Shown one piece after another: positions 1 through 7,063 of a DNA stretch of 21,397 nucleotides (position 1 is the stretch's first letter; each line of letters begins with the position of its first letter). The notes beneath the pieces are model-generated. The model ran no database searches. It was not told the origin of the DNA and worked only from the letters and a program-made list of their open reading frames with translations. A program made the position numbers and the translations under genes. Origin of the DNA: Fibrobacter sp. UBA4309 (GTDB lineage: Bacteria; Fibrobacterota; Fibrobacteria; Fibrobacterales; Fibrobacteraceae); contig NZ_DGUN01000061.1 in NCBI RefSeq assembly GCF_002395745.1, positions 41,345-62,741 of the forward strand, in the 5' to 3' direction.

Positions 1-1004
1 GTGCGGAAGTAGAACTGCGGACGGTAGCCGTTCATGAACGGCGTGTGGCGGCCACCTTCGTCCTTCGTGAGAACGTAGATCTCGGCCTTGAACTCGGTGT
101 GCGGAGTCACGGACTTCGGGGCGGCGAGAACCATGCCACGGATCACGTCCTTCTTTTCGGCGCCGCGGAGGAGGAGGCCGACGTTGTCGCCCGCCTGGGC
201 GTCGTCGAGGAGCTTGCGGAACATTTCCACGCCCGTGACGACGTATTCGACGGTCTCGCCGAGGCCGACGCGTTCGACCTTGTCGTTCAGGTGCACGACG
301 CCGCGTTCGATACGGCCGGTAGCGACGGTGCCGCGGCCCGTGATCGTGAAGATGTCTTCGATCGGCATCAGGAACGGCTTGTCGGTCTCGCGCTGCGGCA
401 GCGGGATGTAGGTGTCGCAGGCTTCCATGAGTTCCATGATCTTGTCCTGGTAGGCGGAGTCGCCTTCGAGGGCCTTGAGGGCGGAGCCGCGGATGATCGG
501 GGCGTTGTCGCCGTCAAATTCGTACTTGGACAGGAGTTCGCGGACTTCCATCTCGACGAGGTCGAGGAGTTCCGGGTCGTCGACCATGTCGCACTTGTTC
601 AGGAACACGACGATCTTCGGCACGCCAACCTGGTGGGCGAGGAGGATGTGTTCGCGGGTCTGCGGCATCGGGCCGTCAGTGGCGGCAACGACGAGGATGG
701 CGCCGTCCATCTGGGCAGCACCGGTCACCATGTTCTTCACGTAGTCGGCGTGCCCCGGGCAGTCGACGTGGGCGTAGTGACGGTTGGCAGTGGTGTATTC
801 CACGTGCGAGGTGTTAATCGTGATACCACGGGCCTTTTCTTCCGGAGCGTTGTCGATTTCGTCGAAACGCTTGGCAGCGGCGAGACCGCGGGCTGCGAGA
901 GTCGTGCAGATTGCGGCGGTCAGAGTGGTTTTACCGTGGTCAACGTGGCCGATGGTGCCAATGTTGCAGTGCGGCTTGCTTCTGTCAAAATGTTCTTTTG
1001 CCAT
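1..1004 (-). CDS. tuf: Elongation factor Tu, partial (3' end outside window)
   Basis: EF-Tu is the GTPase that delivers aminoacyl-tRNA to the ribosomal A site in the cytoplasm. The minus-strand translation begins MAKEHFDRSKPHCNIGTIGH and shows the GTPase motifs in order: G1 GHVDHGKT at about residues 19-26, G3 DCPGH, G4 NKCD and G5 GSAL. The last visible residues (GGRHTPFMNGYRPQFYFRT) belong to domain 3. About 334 residues are visible of a family length near 395, so roughly 60 C-terminal residues lie beyond the left edge. The start is fixed by the family N-terminus and by a GGAGA ribosome-binding site 6 bases upstream. The gene begins 22 bases after tRNA-Thr(GGT), matching the tRNA-tufB operon layout known from other bacteria. 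It is probably transcribed from the tRNA promoter near 1317-1345. Confidence 0.98.
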   Translation of the reverse strand, partial: MAKEHFDRSKPHCNIGTIGHVDHGKTTLTAAICTTLAARGLAAAKRFDEIDNAPEEKARGITINTSHVEYTTANRHYAHVDCPGHADYVKNMVTGAAQMDGAILVVAATDGPMPQTREHILLAHQVGVPKIVVFLNKCDMVDDPELLDLVEMEVRELLSKYEFDGDNAPIIRGSALKALEGDSAYQDKIMELMEACDTYIPLPQRETDKPFLMPIEDIFTITGRGTVATGRIERGVVHLNDKVERVGLGETVEYVVTGVEMFRKLLDDAQAGDNVGLLLRGAEKKDVIRGMVLAAPKSVTPHTEFKAEIYVLTKDEGGRHTPFMNGYRPQFYFR

Positions 1005-1026
1005 GATTCTATCTCCAATTAGTGAG

Positions 1027-1098
<72 letters not shown>

Positions 1099-1102
1099 AT
1101 AA

Positions 1103-1130
1103 GCCCTATGGTGCTCTCACACCATAGGGC
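1103..1130 (-). repeat. Perfect 11-bp hairpin between two tRNA genes
   Basis: GCCCTATGGTG at 1103-1113 is the exact reverse complement of 1120-1130, with a 6-nt loop. It occupies most of the 43-nt spacer between tRNA-Tyr and tRNA-Thr(GGT), where other bacteria carry tRNA-Gly(TCC). No T-run follows on the minus strand, so it is not a typical terminator. A processing or stability element in the tRNA-tuf transcript is more likely, but that role is inferred. Confidence 0.75.
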
Positions 1131-1141
1131 GGTTTGTTGCG

Positions 1142-1224
1142 TGGGCCGTCGTGGTTTCGAACCACGGTAGGCGTAAGCCAACGGATTTACAGTCCGTCCC
1201 CTTTAACCACTCGGGCAACGACCC
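1142..1224 (-). tRNA. tRNA-Tyr (anticodon GTA)
   Basis: This 83-nt minus-strand tRNA has the long variable arm expected for bacterial tRNA-Tyr. Acceptor strands GGGTCGT and ACGGCCC pair fully with one T-G wobble. The anticodon stem ACGGA/TCCGT encloses CTGTAAA, giving anticodon GTA. The T stem CGTGG/CCACG encloses TTCGAAA. CCA is not encoded. It is the second gene of the Thr-Tyr-Thr-tuf cluster. Confidence 0.96.
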
Positions 1225-1232
1225 ATTTTTCG

Positions 1233-1305
1233 AGCCAAAGATAGGAATCGAACCTACGACCGGCTGATTACAAATCAGCTGCTCTACCAGCTGAGCTACT
1301 TTGGC
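1233..1305 (-). tRNA. tRNA-Thr (anticodon TGT)
   Basis: This 73-nt minus-strand cloverleaf has acceptor arms GCCAAAG/CTTTGGC and an anticodon stem CTGAT/ATCAG around TTGTA-type loop sequence, giving anticodon TGT (reads ACA). CCA is not encoded. It is the first gene of the tRNA-tuf operon, about 12 bases after the predicted -10 box, so there is almost no leader before the mature 5' end. Confidence 0.96.
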
Positions 1306-1316
1306 AAGTGAGCCAA

Positions 1317-1345
1317 ATTTAATAAGATTTATGGGGTTTTGTCAA
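1317..1345 (-). promoter_or_regulatory. Promoter of the tRNA-tuf operon
   Basis: On the minus strand a consensus -35 box TTGACA (1340-1345) is followed after exactly 17 bases by TTAAAT (1317-1322), a 4/6 match to the -10 consensus. The first tRNA begins about 12 bases later. The 1365-1400 stretch upstream is rich in A and T tracts, which could act as UP-like or curved DNA as at many stable-RNA promoters. The rest of the 142-base gap to 1448 holds nothing else recognised. Confidence 0.75.
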
Positions 1346-1447
1346 TGAAAAACAAGCATTTAGCGCAAAAAAATTTGTTTTTTTTTCTTTTTCGCAAAAA
1401 AGACGTAAACAAAATGAGCTAAAGATGTTAATAGATTGTTGATAAAA

Positions 1448-1978
1448 TTACTCCTCAGACATCATGGACATCCGGAAGCCGTGGATAAAATCGTCGCAAG
1501 AGTCGCTCAACCGGCTTACCGCCCCCCTACGGGACTCGTTCAGATCGTCCTGTTCCACGTCCTCGATCACGGCTTCCGCTATAATGCGGTCCTTGGTACA
1601 CGTGACCGTCCCGCCCAGCCTGTCCTGATACAGTTCCGTCTCCTGATCGCAGTAATCCGTGCGGACATCGGCATCCAGGGTTCCGAAAAAGCCGACTTCG
1701 TCGCGCATCACCATGGGGCTCTGGATAGTCACCTGGGACAGCACCGTCACCTTCCCCATAAAGCCGAAATCCTGCCTCATCAAGACAGAATACAGGTTTC
1801 CCTTTACATAGACATAGCAGTCGGCCGAAGCCCCGTCACCTTCATAATGCTTTTCGTAACGCTGTTTGCCGTATTCGGAGTCTTCCGCGTCGTCGGTCCC
1901 CGAAGAAGAACCGGAGTCGCAAGCAGTAAAAACCAGGGCGCAGAACGCCAGAATAGAGAAAAATCGTGTCTGTTTCAT
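1448..1978 (-). CDS. Small lipoprotein of unknown function
   Basis: A 176-residue protein starts MKQTRFFSILAFCALVFTAC, a lipoprotein signal ending in the lipobox FTAC. An Asp/Ser-rich linker follows (DSGSSSGTDDAEDSE). The mature part has several cysteines and the pattern expected of a small beta-rich envelope domain, but no family was recognised. A longer reading to 2050 would put 24 extra residues before the signal peptide and cross the terminator at 2022-2050, so the ATG at 1978 was chosen. No Shine-Dalgarno sequence is visible. A TATATT box (1988-1993) lies 9 bases before the ATG, so the message may have almost no leader. The gene is separated by a terminator from the large upstream gene on the same strand and is probably monocistronic. 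Confidence 0.8.
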   Translation of the reverse strand: MKQTRFFSILAFCALVFTACDSGSSSGTDDAEDSEYGKQRYEKHYEGDGASADCYVYVKGNLYSVLMRQDFGFMGKVTVLSQVTIQSPMVMRDEVGFFGTLDADVRTDYCDQETELYQDRLGGTVTCTKDRIIAEAVIEDVEQDDLNESRRGAVSRLSDSCDDFIHGFRMSMMSEE

Positions 1979-2021
1979 ACAAAATACAATATATAACTTT
2001 TTTGAAATAACGTAGCAAACT

Positions 2022-2050
2022 AAAGAAAAATGCCCGGACAAGCCGGGCAT
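2022..2050 (-). terminator. Intrinsic terminator of the 1247-residue gene
   Basis: ATGCCCGG (2030-2037) and CCGGGCAT (2043-2050) form an 8-bp GC-rich stem with a 5-nt loop. Read on the minus strand, a run of T follows. It lies about 25 bases after the stop codon of the large secreted protein gene. Confidence 0.8.
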
Positions 2051-2074
2051 TTCCGCATTTTTTCAAAAAATCGC

Positions 2075-5000
2075 CTACCGGACAGAAACGCGCCGCGTTT
2101 CAAGCCCGACGCGGACCAGGTAGCTCCCCGCCTGGGAAACCGGTATAGAGAAGCTCGACTCCCCTACCCTGCCAGAACGGAGGACGCGTCCCTGCATGTC
2201 GAGCACAGCATAGGCGCTGCCTTCGCGGGCACCGGCAATCTGGAGCGTCCGACCGACCGTCTCGACAGAGAAGTGCGGGACAGCCGACCGCACAAGCAGG
2301 GATTCCTTGCTGGAGCTGCTCTTGGCGCTCGAAGAGAATGCCGCGCTGGAGCTGGACTTTGCAGAGCTGCTGCTGGACTTGACAGAACTGCTGCTCTTCG
2401 CGCTGCTGGAGCTGGACTTTGCAGAGCTGCTGGACTTCGCCGAGCTCGAAGAGGACTTCGGCGGGTTCACAGAGGAGCTGCTTGCAATGCTGCTGGAACT
2501 TTCCGGGGTAATCGGGTCGAAATGGGCCGTAAGAGTCGTATCGCTTGCGACCGTATACCTGCGGCTGGCGCGGTCGTTGAGAATATCGTCTTCCCAGTAG
2601 CCGAACGAATAGCCGCTATCCGCAACCGCAGTCAGGTACACATTGTCGCCATATTTGTACACGCCCGTCTCGTTCAGGCCAGTCACATGGCCCCATTCGG
2701 CGTTGTTCACCTTGACCGTCACCTTGAATTCCTTCACTTCCCACTTGGCATAGAAGAACTTGTCTCCGGCATCCTTTGCCGTGATTTCGGTGACAGCGGT
2801 TCCCTCCAGGTTCTTGCTCGCATACCAGCCCCTGAATATGTGGCCGTCACGCGTAGGAATCGGAAGAACGAGACCGACACCATACTTGTAGGTCGTCGTC
2901 ATGCTTTCCAGCTTGCCGCCGTTCGCGTTGAACGTCACGACAAAGAAATCCTTGGTCACAAGAATCGGGTAATCGTCGCCCTGAATCCAGGCCGTTCCCT
3001 TGACTCCGCCATCGACCTCCTGGCCTTCGCCATCTTTCTGCACATAGTCGTGCAAGGCTGTAGCTACGGAGTCGTTCTTAAACGCTTCGGCCGTCGCGCC
3101 TATGCCGTACTTACTTGTCGAAAGCGTATCGACCGTCTTGAAGAAGAAGTTGTGCTCGCCGACAAAACTCTTCGCCGCATTTGCAACAACGTAATCCGCG
3201 ATACAATAGGACCCTTCCGCAATAGAGAATTCGCCCATGCTATAGTTGTTCATGACCGTCGCGATACCGCCCGAGCCAATCAACCCGCCCACCCTGCACC
3301 AAGAAGCCGTGGGATGGGACACCTTGCCCAGGTTATAGTTGTTGGCAACAACACCTTCCCCATCTATTGTGCCAACAAGGCCGCCCGCATAGGCGTTGCT
3401 CTGCGTAGTAGACACATCGCCAGCATTATAGCTCTGGACAAGACTGAACTTTGAATTCTCGGAAGAGCCGACAAGGCCACCGGCATAATTGCCCGTTATA
3501 TCGCCTGTATTGTAGCTGTTAATGATATTTACAACCGTCATGTTGTTGGTGGAAGACCTCTCAATAAAACCGACAAGGCCCGCAGACTTGGCCTTGGCAA
3601 CCACGTTGCCCGTATTGTAGCTATTGCCAATGTTCAGGCTCGAATACGGAGCATACGAAGTTTTTATATAACTGGCAAGGCCGCCCGCGTATGCTGTTTG
3701 CGTAAAGAGATCGGCGGCATTGTAGCTGTCGTCAATCGTTACCGTGCCGGCGATTTCAGCCACGAGGCCGGCGCTTCCGTATTCAGACGATATTTTCCCG
3801 CCTACATGGGAGTTCCGGATTTTCAGTATTCCCGTAACTTCTTCAACGAGACCGCCCGCATAGTTGGCGGCCAGGGTTCCTTCGAAATAACAACTGTCCA
3901 TAATCAGCGCTACCATGACCGACTTCTGGATGTTCCAATCGCGTTTATCCAGCACATGCGCGACAATGCCGGCCACATCTGTAGATCCGGAAAAATACGT
4001 GTCCTTGATTCCCAAGTTCTTGATGACGACAGAATCCTTTTCAAGGCCAACCTTGTTAATGAATCCTCTAGTTGCATCGCCATTCTTGCTATTGTAAAGG
4101 CCCGATATCGTATGACCCTGCCCGTTAAACGTGCCGGCGAAAGAATCAATCGGGTTCCAGACCAGGAACGAGACCATATTCAGGCTGTCCAGCGAACCGT
4201 CGTCATTCAGCACATGTTCGTTTACCACGATATCCTGGGTAAGCTTGCCACAGACAGAGGGCATCTTGACATTATAGTACATCCTATGCGTTCCGCTCAC
4301 GTACGCGGCAAAGCCGTAAAGCTCCGCGGCATTCGAAATCTGGTAGCAATCGTCCGTTTTGTCCAAGGCGGGCATCGCTATCTTGAACCATGCCGCATAA
4401 TACGTCTTGTCGCCCGTATCATCCGTCGTAATCGCGGCAACGGGCTTACCCGAAAGCTCGGCATTGTCGTACCAGCCGGCAAAAATACTGCTGTCGCGGT
4501 ACATTTCCGTCGGGAGAACCGCCCCTTCAGTTTCCGTATAGGAATCGACCTTGCCCGTCAAAATTTGCCCGCCATTCGTATTGTACGTCACCTTGAACGA
4601 CTTCCGGAGCTTGGCCCAGAATTCCTTGTCGCCCGTAGCCAGCGAATCTATGGCCGTCACCGCTTCGCCTTCAAAAGCGCTATTGTCGTACCATCCCAGG
4701 AATCCTGAATTTTCCTGCACAACATCCGCAGGGAGCACTTTCGTGAATCCCGTGGTGTAGAAGTTGAAATAGCTAGCCGTATCGCCTTCGAAAGTATGGA
4801 AAACCACATTGTACTTTTTCGCAACGGAATTCTTGATTACGCCCGAGAAGTTCGGATATTCGTCTTTTTCGGCGTCTTGCCCCCAAACAGAGCCGCCTTC
4901 GCCTTCGTGCAGGGCGAGCGCCACCATGCCGTTGTTGAACTTTTCGATAGACGTCGGAGTTCCGCCATATTCGGTACGGCCAGCAATGCGCACACAATAC

Positions 5001-5818
5001 GTATTCACTAGGCTAAGAGTTCCGGCCTTGTTACCTACCAGGGATTTCCAGTAACTAGAGAGCCTGCTCTTGACCGAGCCGACATTATAAGCGTTTTCGA
5101 CGTTCGCCAGGCCGTTCTTCATAACATGCCCTATCAAACCGGCCGCATAGTAATTATCATTGACAAGAGAACCGCGGTTATAGACATTCTTCAGGTTTAC
5201 CTCGGCCCATTGCTCAACAGTGCCGATCAAGCCGCCAGATGCCGCCGAGCTGCCATGGGCATGTATCGAAACATGGCTGTATACATTGGAAATCGTAGCC
5301 TTCGAGTATTCCAACATTCTTCCGACAATCCCGCCGACAGAGCCATTGTTGGTACCGAAATAGGAGTCGACCAAGCCGAAATTCTGCACGGTTACAACGA
5401 ACGAACCCGAGCCGACTATCGCCCCAAAGAACCCGAAATTATCAAAAGCCTTGCTCGTCGTATCCGAGAAGAACAGGCCGGATATCGTATGTTTCTGACC
5501 GTCGAAGTTGCCGGCAAAATTTGTCATCGGTTTCCATTTTGCAAAATTCGCCGTGTCCGCCACATTGAGCGTTCCGTCGGACTTGAGCACGTTCTGGTTC
5601 ACCACGATGTCCTTCGTGAGCTTGCCGCAGGCTGTAGCGTCGTACGGAAAGTCGGGATCCCCGTTCACGATGGCGGCAAAGCCATAAAGTTCGGCCGCAT
5701 CCGAAATCTGGTAACAGTTGTTTTTCAGTTCCGGCTGTTTAGGGGTGATTGTGGTTGCGGCAGACGCCATGGCGGCGAACGCAAACGCCATGCAAAAGAC
5801 GAGTCGACTCTTTAGCAT
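2075..5818 (-). CDS. Large secreted GLUG/InlB-repeat protein with poly-Ser linker
   Basis: This 1247-residue protein is probably exported and displayed on the surface as an adhesin or matrix-binding protein. A Sec signal peptide with an ASA cleavage site covers residues 1-20. Residues about 33-330 and 489-955 are two related blocks. Each opens with a CYQIS-AAELYGFAA motif, then a GKLT-DIVVN segment and an HTISGL segment, followed by GGLVG-type GLUG repeats separated by SYN-G motifs. InlB/Flg_new-like repeats, marked by GWYDN or GWYAS, occur near 337-405, 408-480 and 958-1027, with a divergent one at 1030-1102. A Ser/Lys/Ala linker spans about 1106-1172. The last 65 residues (LDMQG-V...GSYLVRVG...V) resemble type IX-like C-terminal sorting or beta-sandwich modules. 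AGGAGA lies 8 bases before the ATG. A TATACT -10-like box sits at 5848-5853 on the minus strand. A terminator follows. The substrate is unknown. Confidence 0.9.
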   Translation of the reverse strand: MLKSRLVFCMAFAFAAMASAATTITPKQPELKNNCYQISDAAELYGFAAIVNGDPDFPYDATACGKLTKDIVVNQNVLKSDGTLNVADTANFAKWKPMTNFAGNFDGQKHTISGLFFSDTTSKAFDNFGFFGAIVGSGSFVVTVQNFGLVDSYFGTNNGSVGGIVGRMLEYSKATISNVYSHVSIHAHGSSAASGGLIGTVEQWAEVNLKNVYNRGSLVNDNYYAAGLIGHVMKNGLANVENAYNVGSVKSRLSSYWKSLVGNKAGTLSLVNTYCVRIAGRTEYGGTPTSIEKFNNGMVALALHEGEGGSVWGQDAEKDEYPNFSGVIKNSVAKKYNVVFHTFEGDTASYFNFYTTGFTKVLPADVVQENSGFLGWYDNSAFEGEAVTAIDSLATGDKEFWAKLRKSFKVTYNTNGGQILTGKVDSYTETEGAVLPTEMYRDSSIFAGWYDNAELSGKPVAAITTDDTGDKTYYAAWFKIAMPALDKTDDCYQISNAAELYGFAAYVSGTHRMYYNVKMPSVCGKLTQDIVVNEHVLNDDGSLDSLNMVSFLVWNPIDSFAGTFNGQGHTISGLYNSKNGDATRGFINKVGLEKDSVVIKNLGIKDTYFSGSTDVAGIVAHVLDKRDWNIQKSVMVALIMDSCYFEGTLAANYAGGLVEEVTGILKIRNSHVGGKISSEYGSAGLVAEIAGTVTIDDSYNAADLFTQTAYAGGLASYIKTSYAPYSSLNIGNSYNTGNVVAKAKSAGLVGFIERSSTNNMTVVNIINSYNTGDITGNYAGGLVGSSENSKFSLVQSYNAGDVSTTQSNAYAGGLVGTIDGEGVVANNYNLGKVSHPTASWCRVGGLIGSGGIATVMNNYSMGEFSIAEGSYCIADYVVANAAKSFVGEHNFFFKTVDTLSTSKYGIGATAEAFKNDSVATALHDYVQKDGEGQEVDGGVKGTAWIQGDDYPILVTKDFFVVTFNANGGKLESMTTTYKYGVGLVLPIPTRDGHIFRGWYASKNLEGTAVTEITAKDAGDKFFYAKWEVKEFKVTVKVNNAEWGHVTGLNETGVYKYGDNVYLTAVADSGYSFGYWEDDILNDRASRRYTVASDTTLTAHFDPITPESSSSIASSSSVNPPKSSSSSAKSSSSAKSSSSSAKSSSSVKSSSSSAKSSSSAAFSSSAKSSSSKESLLVRSAVPHFSVETVGRTLQIAGAREGSAYAVLDMQGRVLRSGRVGESSFSIPVSQAGSYLVRVGLETRRVSVR

Positions 5819-5847
5819 CCTTGTTTCTCCTGATAAAATAGCTAGCT

Positions 5848-5853
5848 AGTATA
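5848..5853 (-). promoter_or_regulatory. Candidate -10 box for the GLUG-repeat protein gene
   Basis: TATACT (5/6 match) on the minus strand lies about 30 bases before the start codon, leaving room for the AGGAGA site. No convincing -35 box was found 17 bases upstream. The palindrome TAGCTAGCTA (5839-5848) overlaps it and could be an operator or chance. Confidence 0.35.
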
Positions 5854-5952
5854 CAAAGTGCTTATTTATTGCTGTTTTGTGAAGACGATCACATATATTC
5901 GCGTTGTAAAACACTGCAATGCGATTTTGGGCGAAAAAAAGCAATTTCGGGG

Positions 5953-5971
5953 AAAACGGCTTTTAAAGCCG
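5953..5971 (-). terminator. Possible terminator downstream of the 291-residue FISUMP gene
   Basis: CGGCTT and AAGCCG form a 6-bp stem with a 3-nt loop, followed on the minus strand by TTTT. It lies about 137 bases after the FISUMP stop codon, within the 289-base gap 5819-6107. The rest of that gap contains a weak hairpin (TGTAAA/TTTACA near 6022) and no credible gene. Confidence 0.45.
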
Positions 5972-6107
5972 GTCCAAAATAAGGCTCCGGCCCCTGTAAA
6001 TATATCGTTACGGCGAGCCCGATGTAAAAAGAGCTTTACAGCCTTCCGAACAAACTTCTCAGAAAAAAGTTTTCCGTACAATGCAGAAATAAGAAGTGAA
6101 GTGTCGA

Positions 6108-6983
6108 CTATTCGTCCTTTATGCAACGGACGGAATAGGCGTCACTCTTATCACTGGTCCCCCCTGGAATCAGAATAGTACTATAACTGCAACTTATTTG
6201 CACTCCTGCAGCTTGATTAATGCCAACTTCACTAGAAGTCCAAAATAACGCATAGCTACCTTTGCCAGAGAATCTATCTGGACTAAATTGCGTACGATAG
6301 AAACCCGTCGGCATGAGGGACATTCCATACGCATCTATTCCATTACATCCTTCATCCCAACCACTAGTTGATTTAAACGACAAAGACGAATCGCTTACAG
6401 CATCTTCTAATATAAAAATATCATCCTCTGACGGCAAATGCCATCCTTCAGGGCACACTCCACGAACAGAGTCATTCATGCATATTTTATACACGATTTC
6501 AACACCGCTGGTTGTAGATTTCGCAAATCCGCACCCTTTTCCATCTTCACTGAACAAAGCCGCGCTATCCATTGCCGCAGACCACAGATAAAGTCTCCCA
6601 AACGTTTCGCAGTTCTCGGGATCATTGTCATAGCACCAGCTGGATGAATCAAGGGTCGCCGTGGGCTGCAGGTAGGCGTAGTTCAGGTTCTCGGCCATCC
6701 ATTCCTGTTCGCCGATAATCACGGTCCTGTAAGTCTGTCCGTCACGTTCGTCTACCAATGTGCCGTACTTGCAATTGTCTTCCGTCTCGGTCTTGCAAGG
6801 AACGGCGACAATGGAAGAACTGCTTTGGACAATCGATGAGCTGCTGACCGGCGACGAACTTGACTCCGGTAGAACCTCGCTGGACGACGATTCCACTTCA
6901 TTGCTGCTTGCAGAGTCGTCGCCGGAGCAGGCGGCAAGCAAGGCCAGGATCGCCACGGACAGATATTTATCGAACTTACGCAT
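6108..6983 (-). CDS. FISUMP-domain lipoprotein, single domain
   Basis: This 291-residue lipoprotein starts MRKFDKYLSVAILALLAAC, with lipobox LAAC and Cys19. A Ser-rich spacer to about residue 62 is followed by one Fibrobacter succinogenes major paralogous (FISUMP, Fib_succ_major) domain at about 76-291. Its hallmarks are DERDGQTYRT, EWMAENLNY, SSSWCYDNDPENC, RLYLWSAAMDSA, VRGVCPEGWHLPS, ALFWTSS and the end YSVRCIKDE. The family is abundant in Fibrobacter and has no established biochemical function. It is usually thought to act at the cell surface. An AGGGG site lies 9-10 bases before the ATG, and a TATATT box lies further up in the 80-base gap to the next gene. The domain is closest to the second domain of the neighbouring 469-residue protein, and the signal region is nearly identical in DNA, so this looks like a shortened duplicate. 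Confidence 0.92.
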   Translation of the reverse strand: MRKFDKYLSVAILALLAACSGDDSASSNEVESSSSEVLPESSSSPVSSSSIVQSSSSIVAVPCKTETEDNCKYGTLVDERDGQTYRTVIIGEQEWMAENLNYAYLQPTATLDSSSWCYDNDPENCETFGRLYLWSAAMDSAALFSEDGKGCGFAKSTTSGVEIVYKICMNDSVRGVCPEGWHLPSEDDIFILEDAVSDSSLSFKSTSGWDEGCNGIDAYGMSLMPTGFYRTQFSPDRFSGKGSYALFWTSSEVGINQAAGVQISCSYSTILIPGGTSDKSDAYSVRCIKDE

Positions 6984-7063
6984 ACGGAGCCCCTATGGTA
7001 GCAATATATATTTATTGGTTGGGAAAAGTTTTCTCCGTATAATGCAGAAACAACAAGTGTCAG

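Noticed and set aside
45..1022. Long plus-strand open frame opposite tuf (325 codons)
   Set aside because: It is antisense to a clear EF-Tu gene, and the His/Val/Asp-rich translation is the usual by-product of a GC-rich gene read backwards.
1368..1400. A/T-tract hairpin as terminator of the 1448-1978 gene
   Set aside because: The stem is only A-T pairs and the T-run is inside it rather than after it. It fits better as A-tract DNA upstream of the tRNA promoter.
1979..2050. ATG at 2050 as start of the small lipoprotein
   Set aside because: It would place 24 residues before a proper lipoprotein signal and begin within the upstream gene's terminator.
2300..2480. GCTGCTG-type repeat region as a DNA satellite
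   Set aside because: It encodes the Ser/Lys linker of the large secreted protein on the minus strand.
2030..3454. 474-codon plus-strand open frame opposite the GLUG-repeat gene
   Set aside because: It starts inside a terminator hairpin, has no signal or domain, and mirrors a well-supported minus-strand protein. Frames at 3698-4708 and 5126-5815 were rejected for the same reason.
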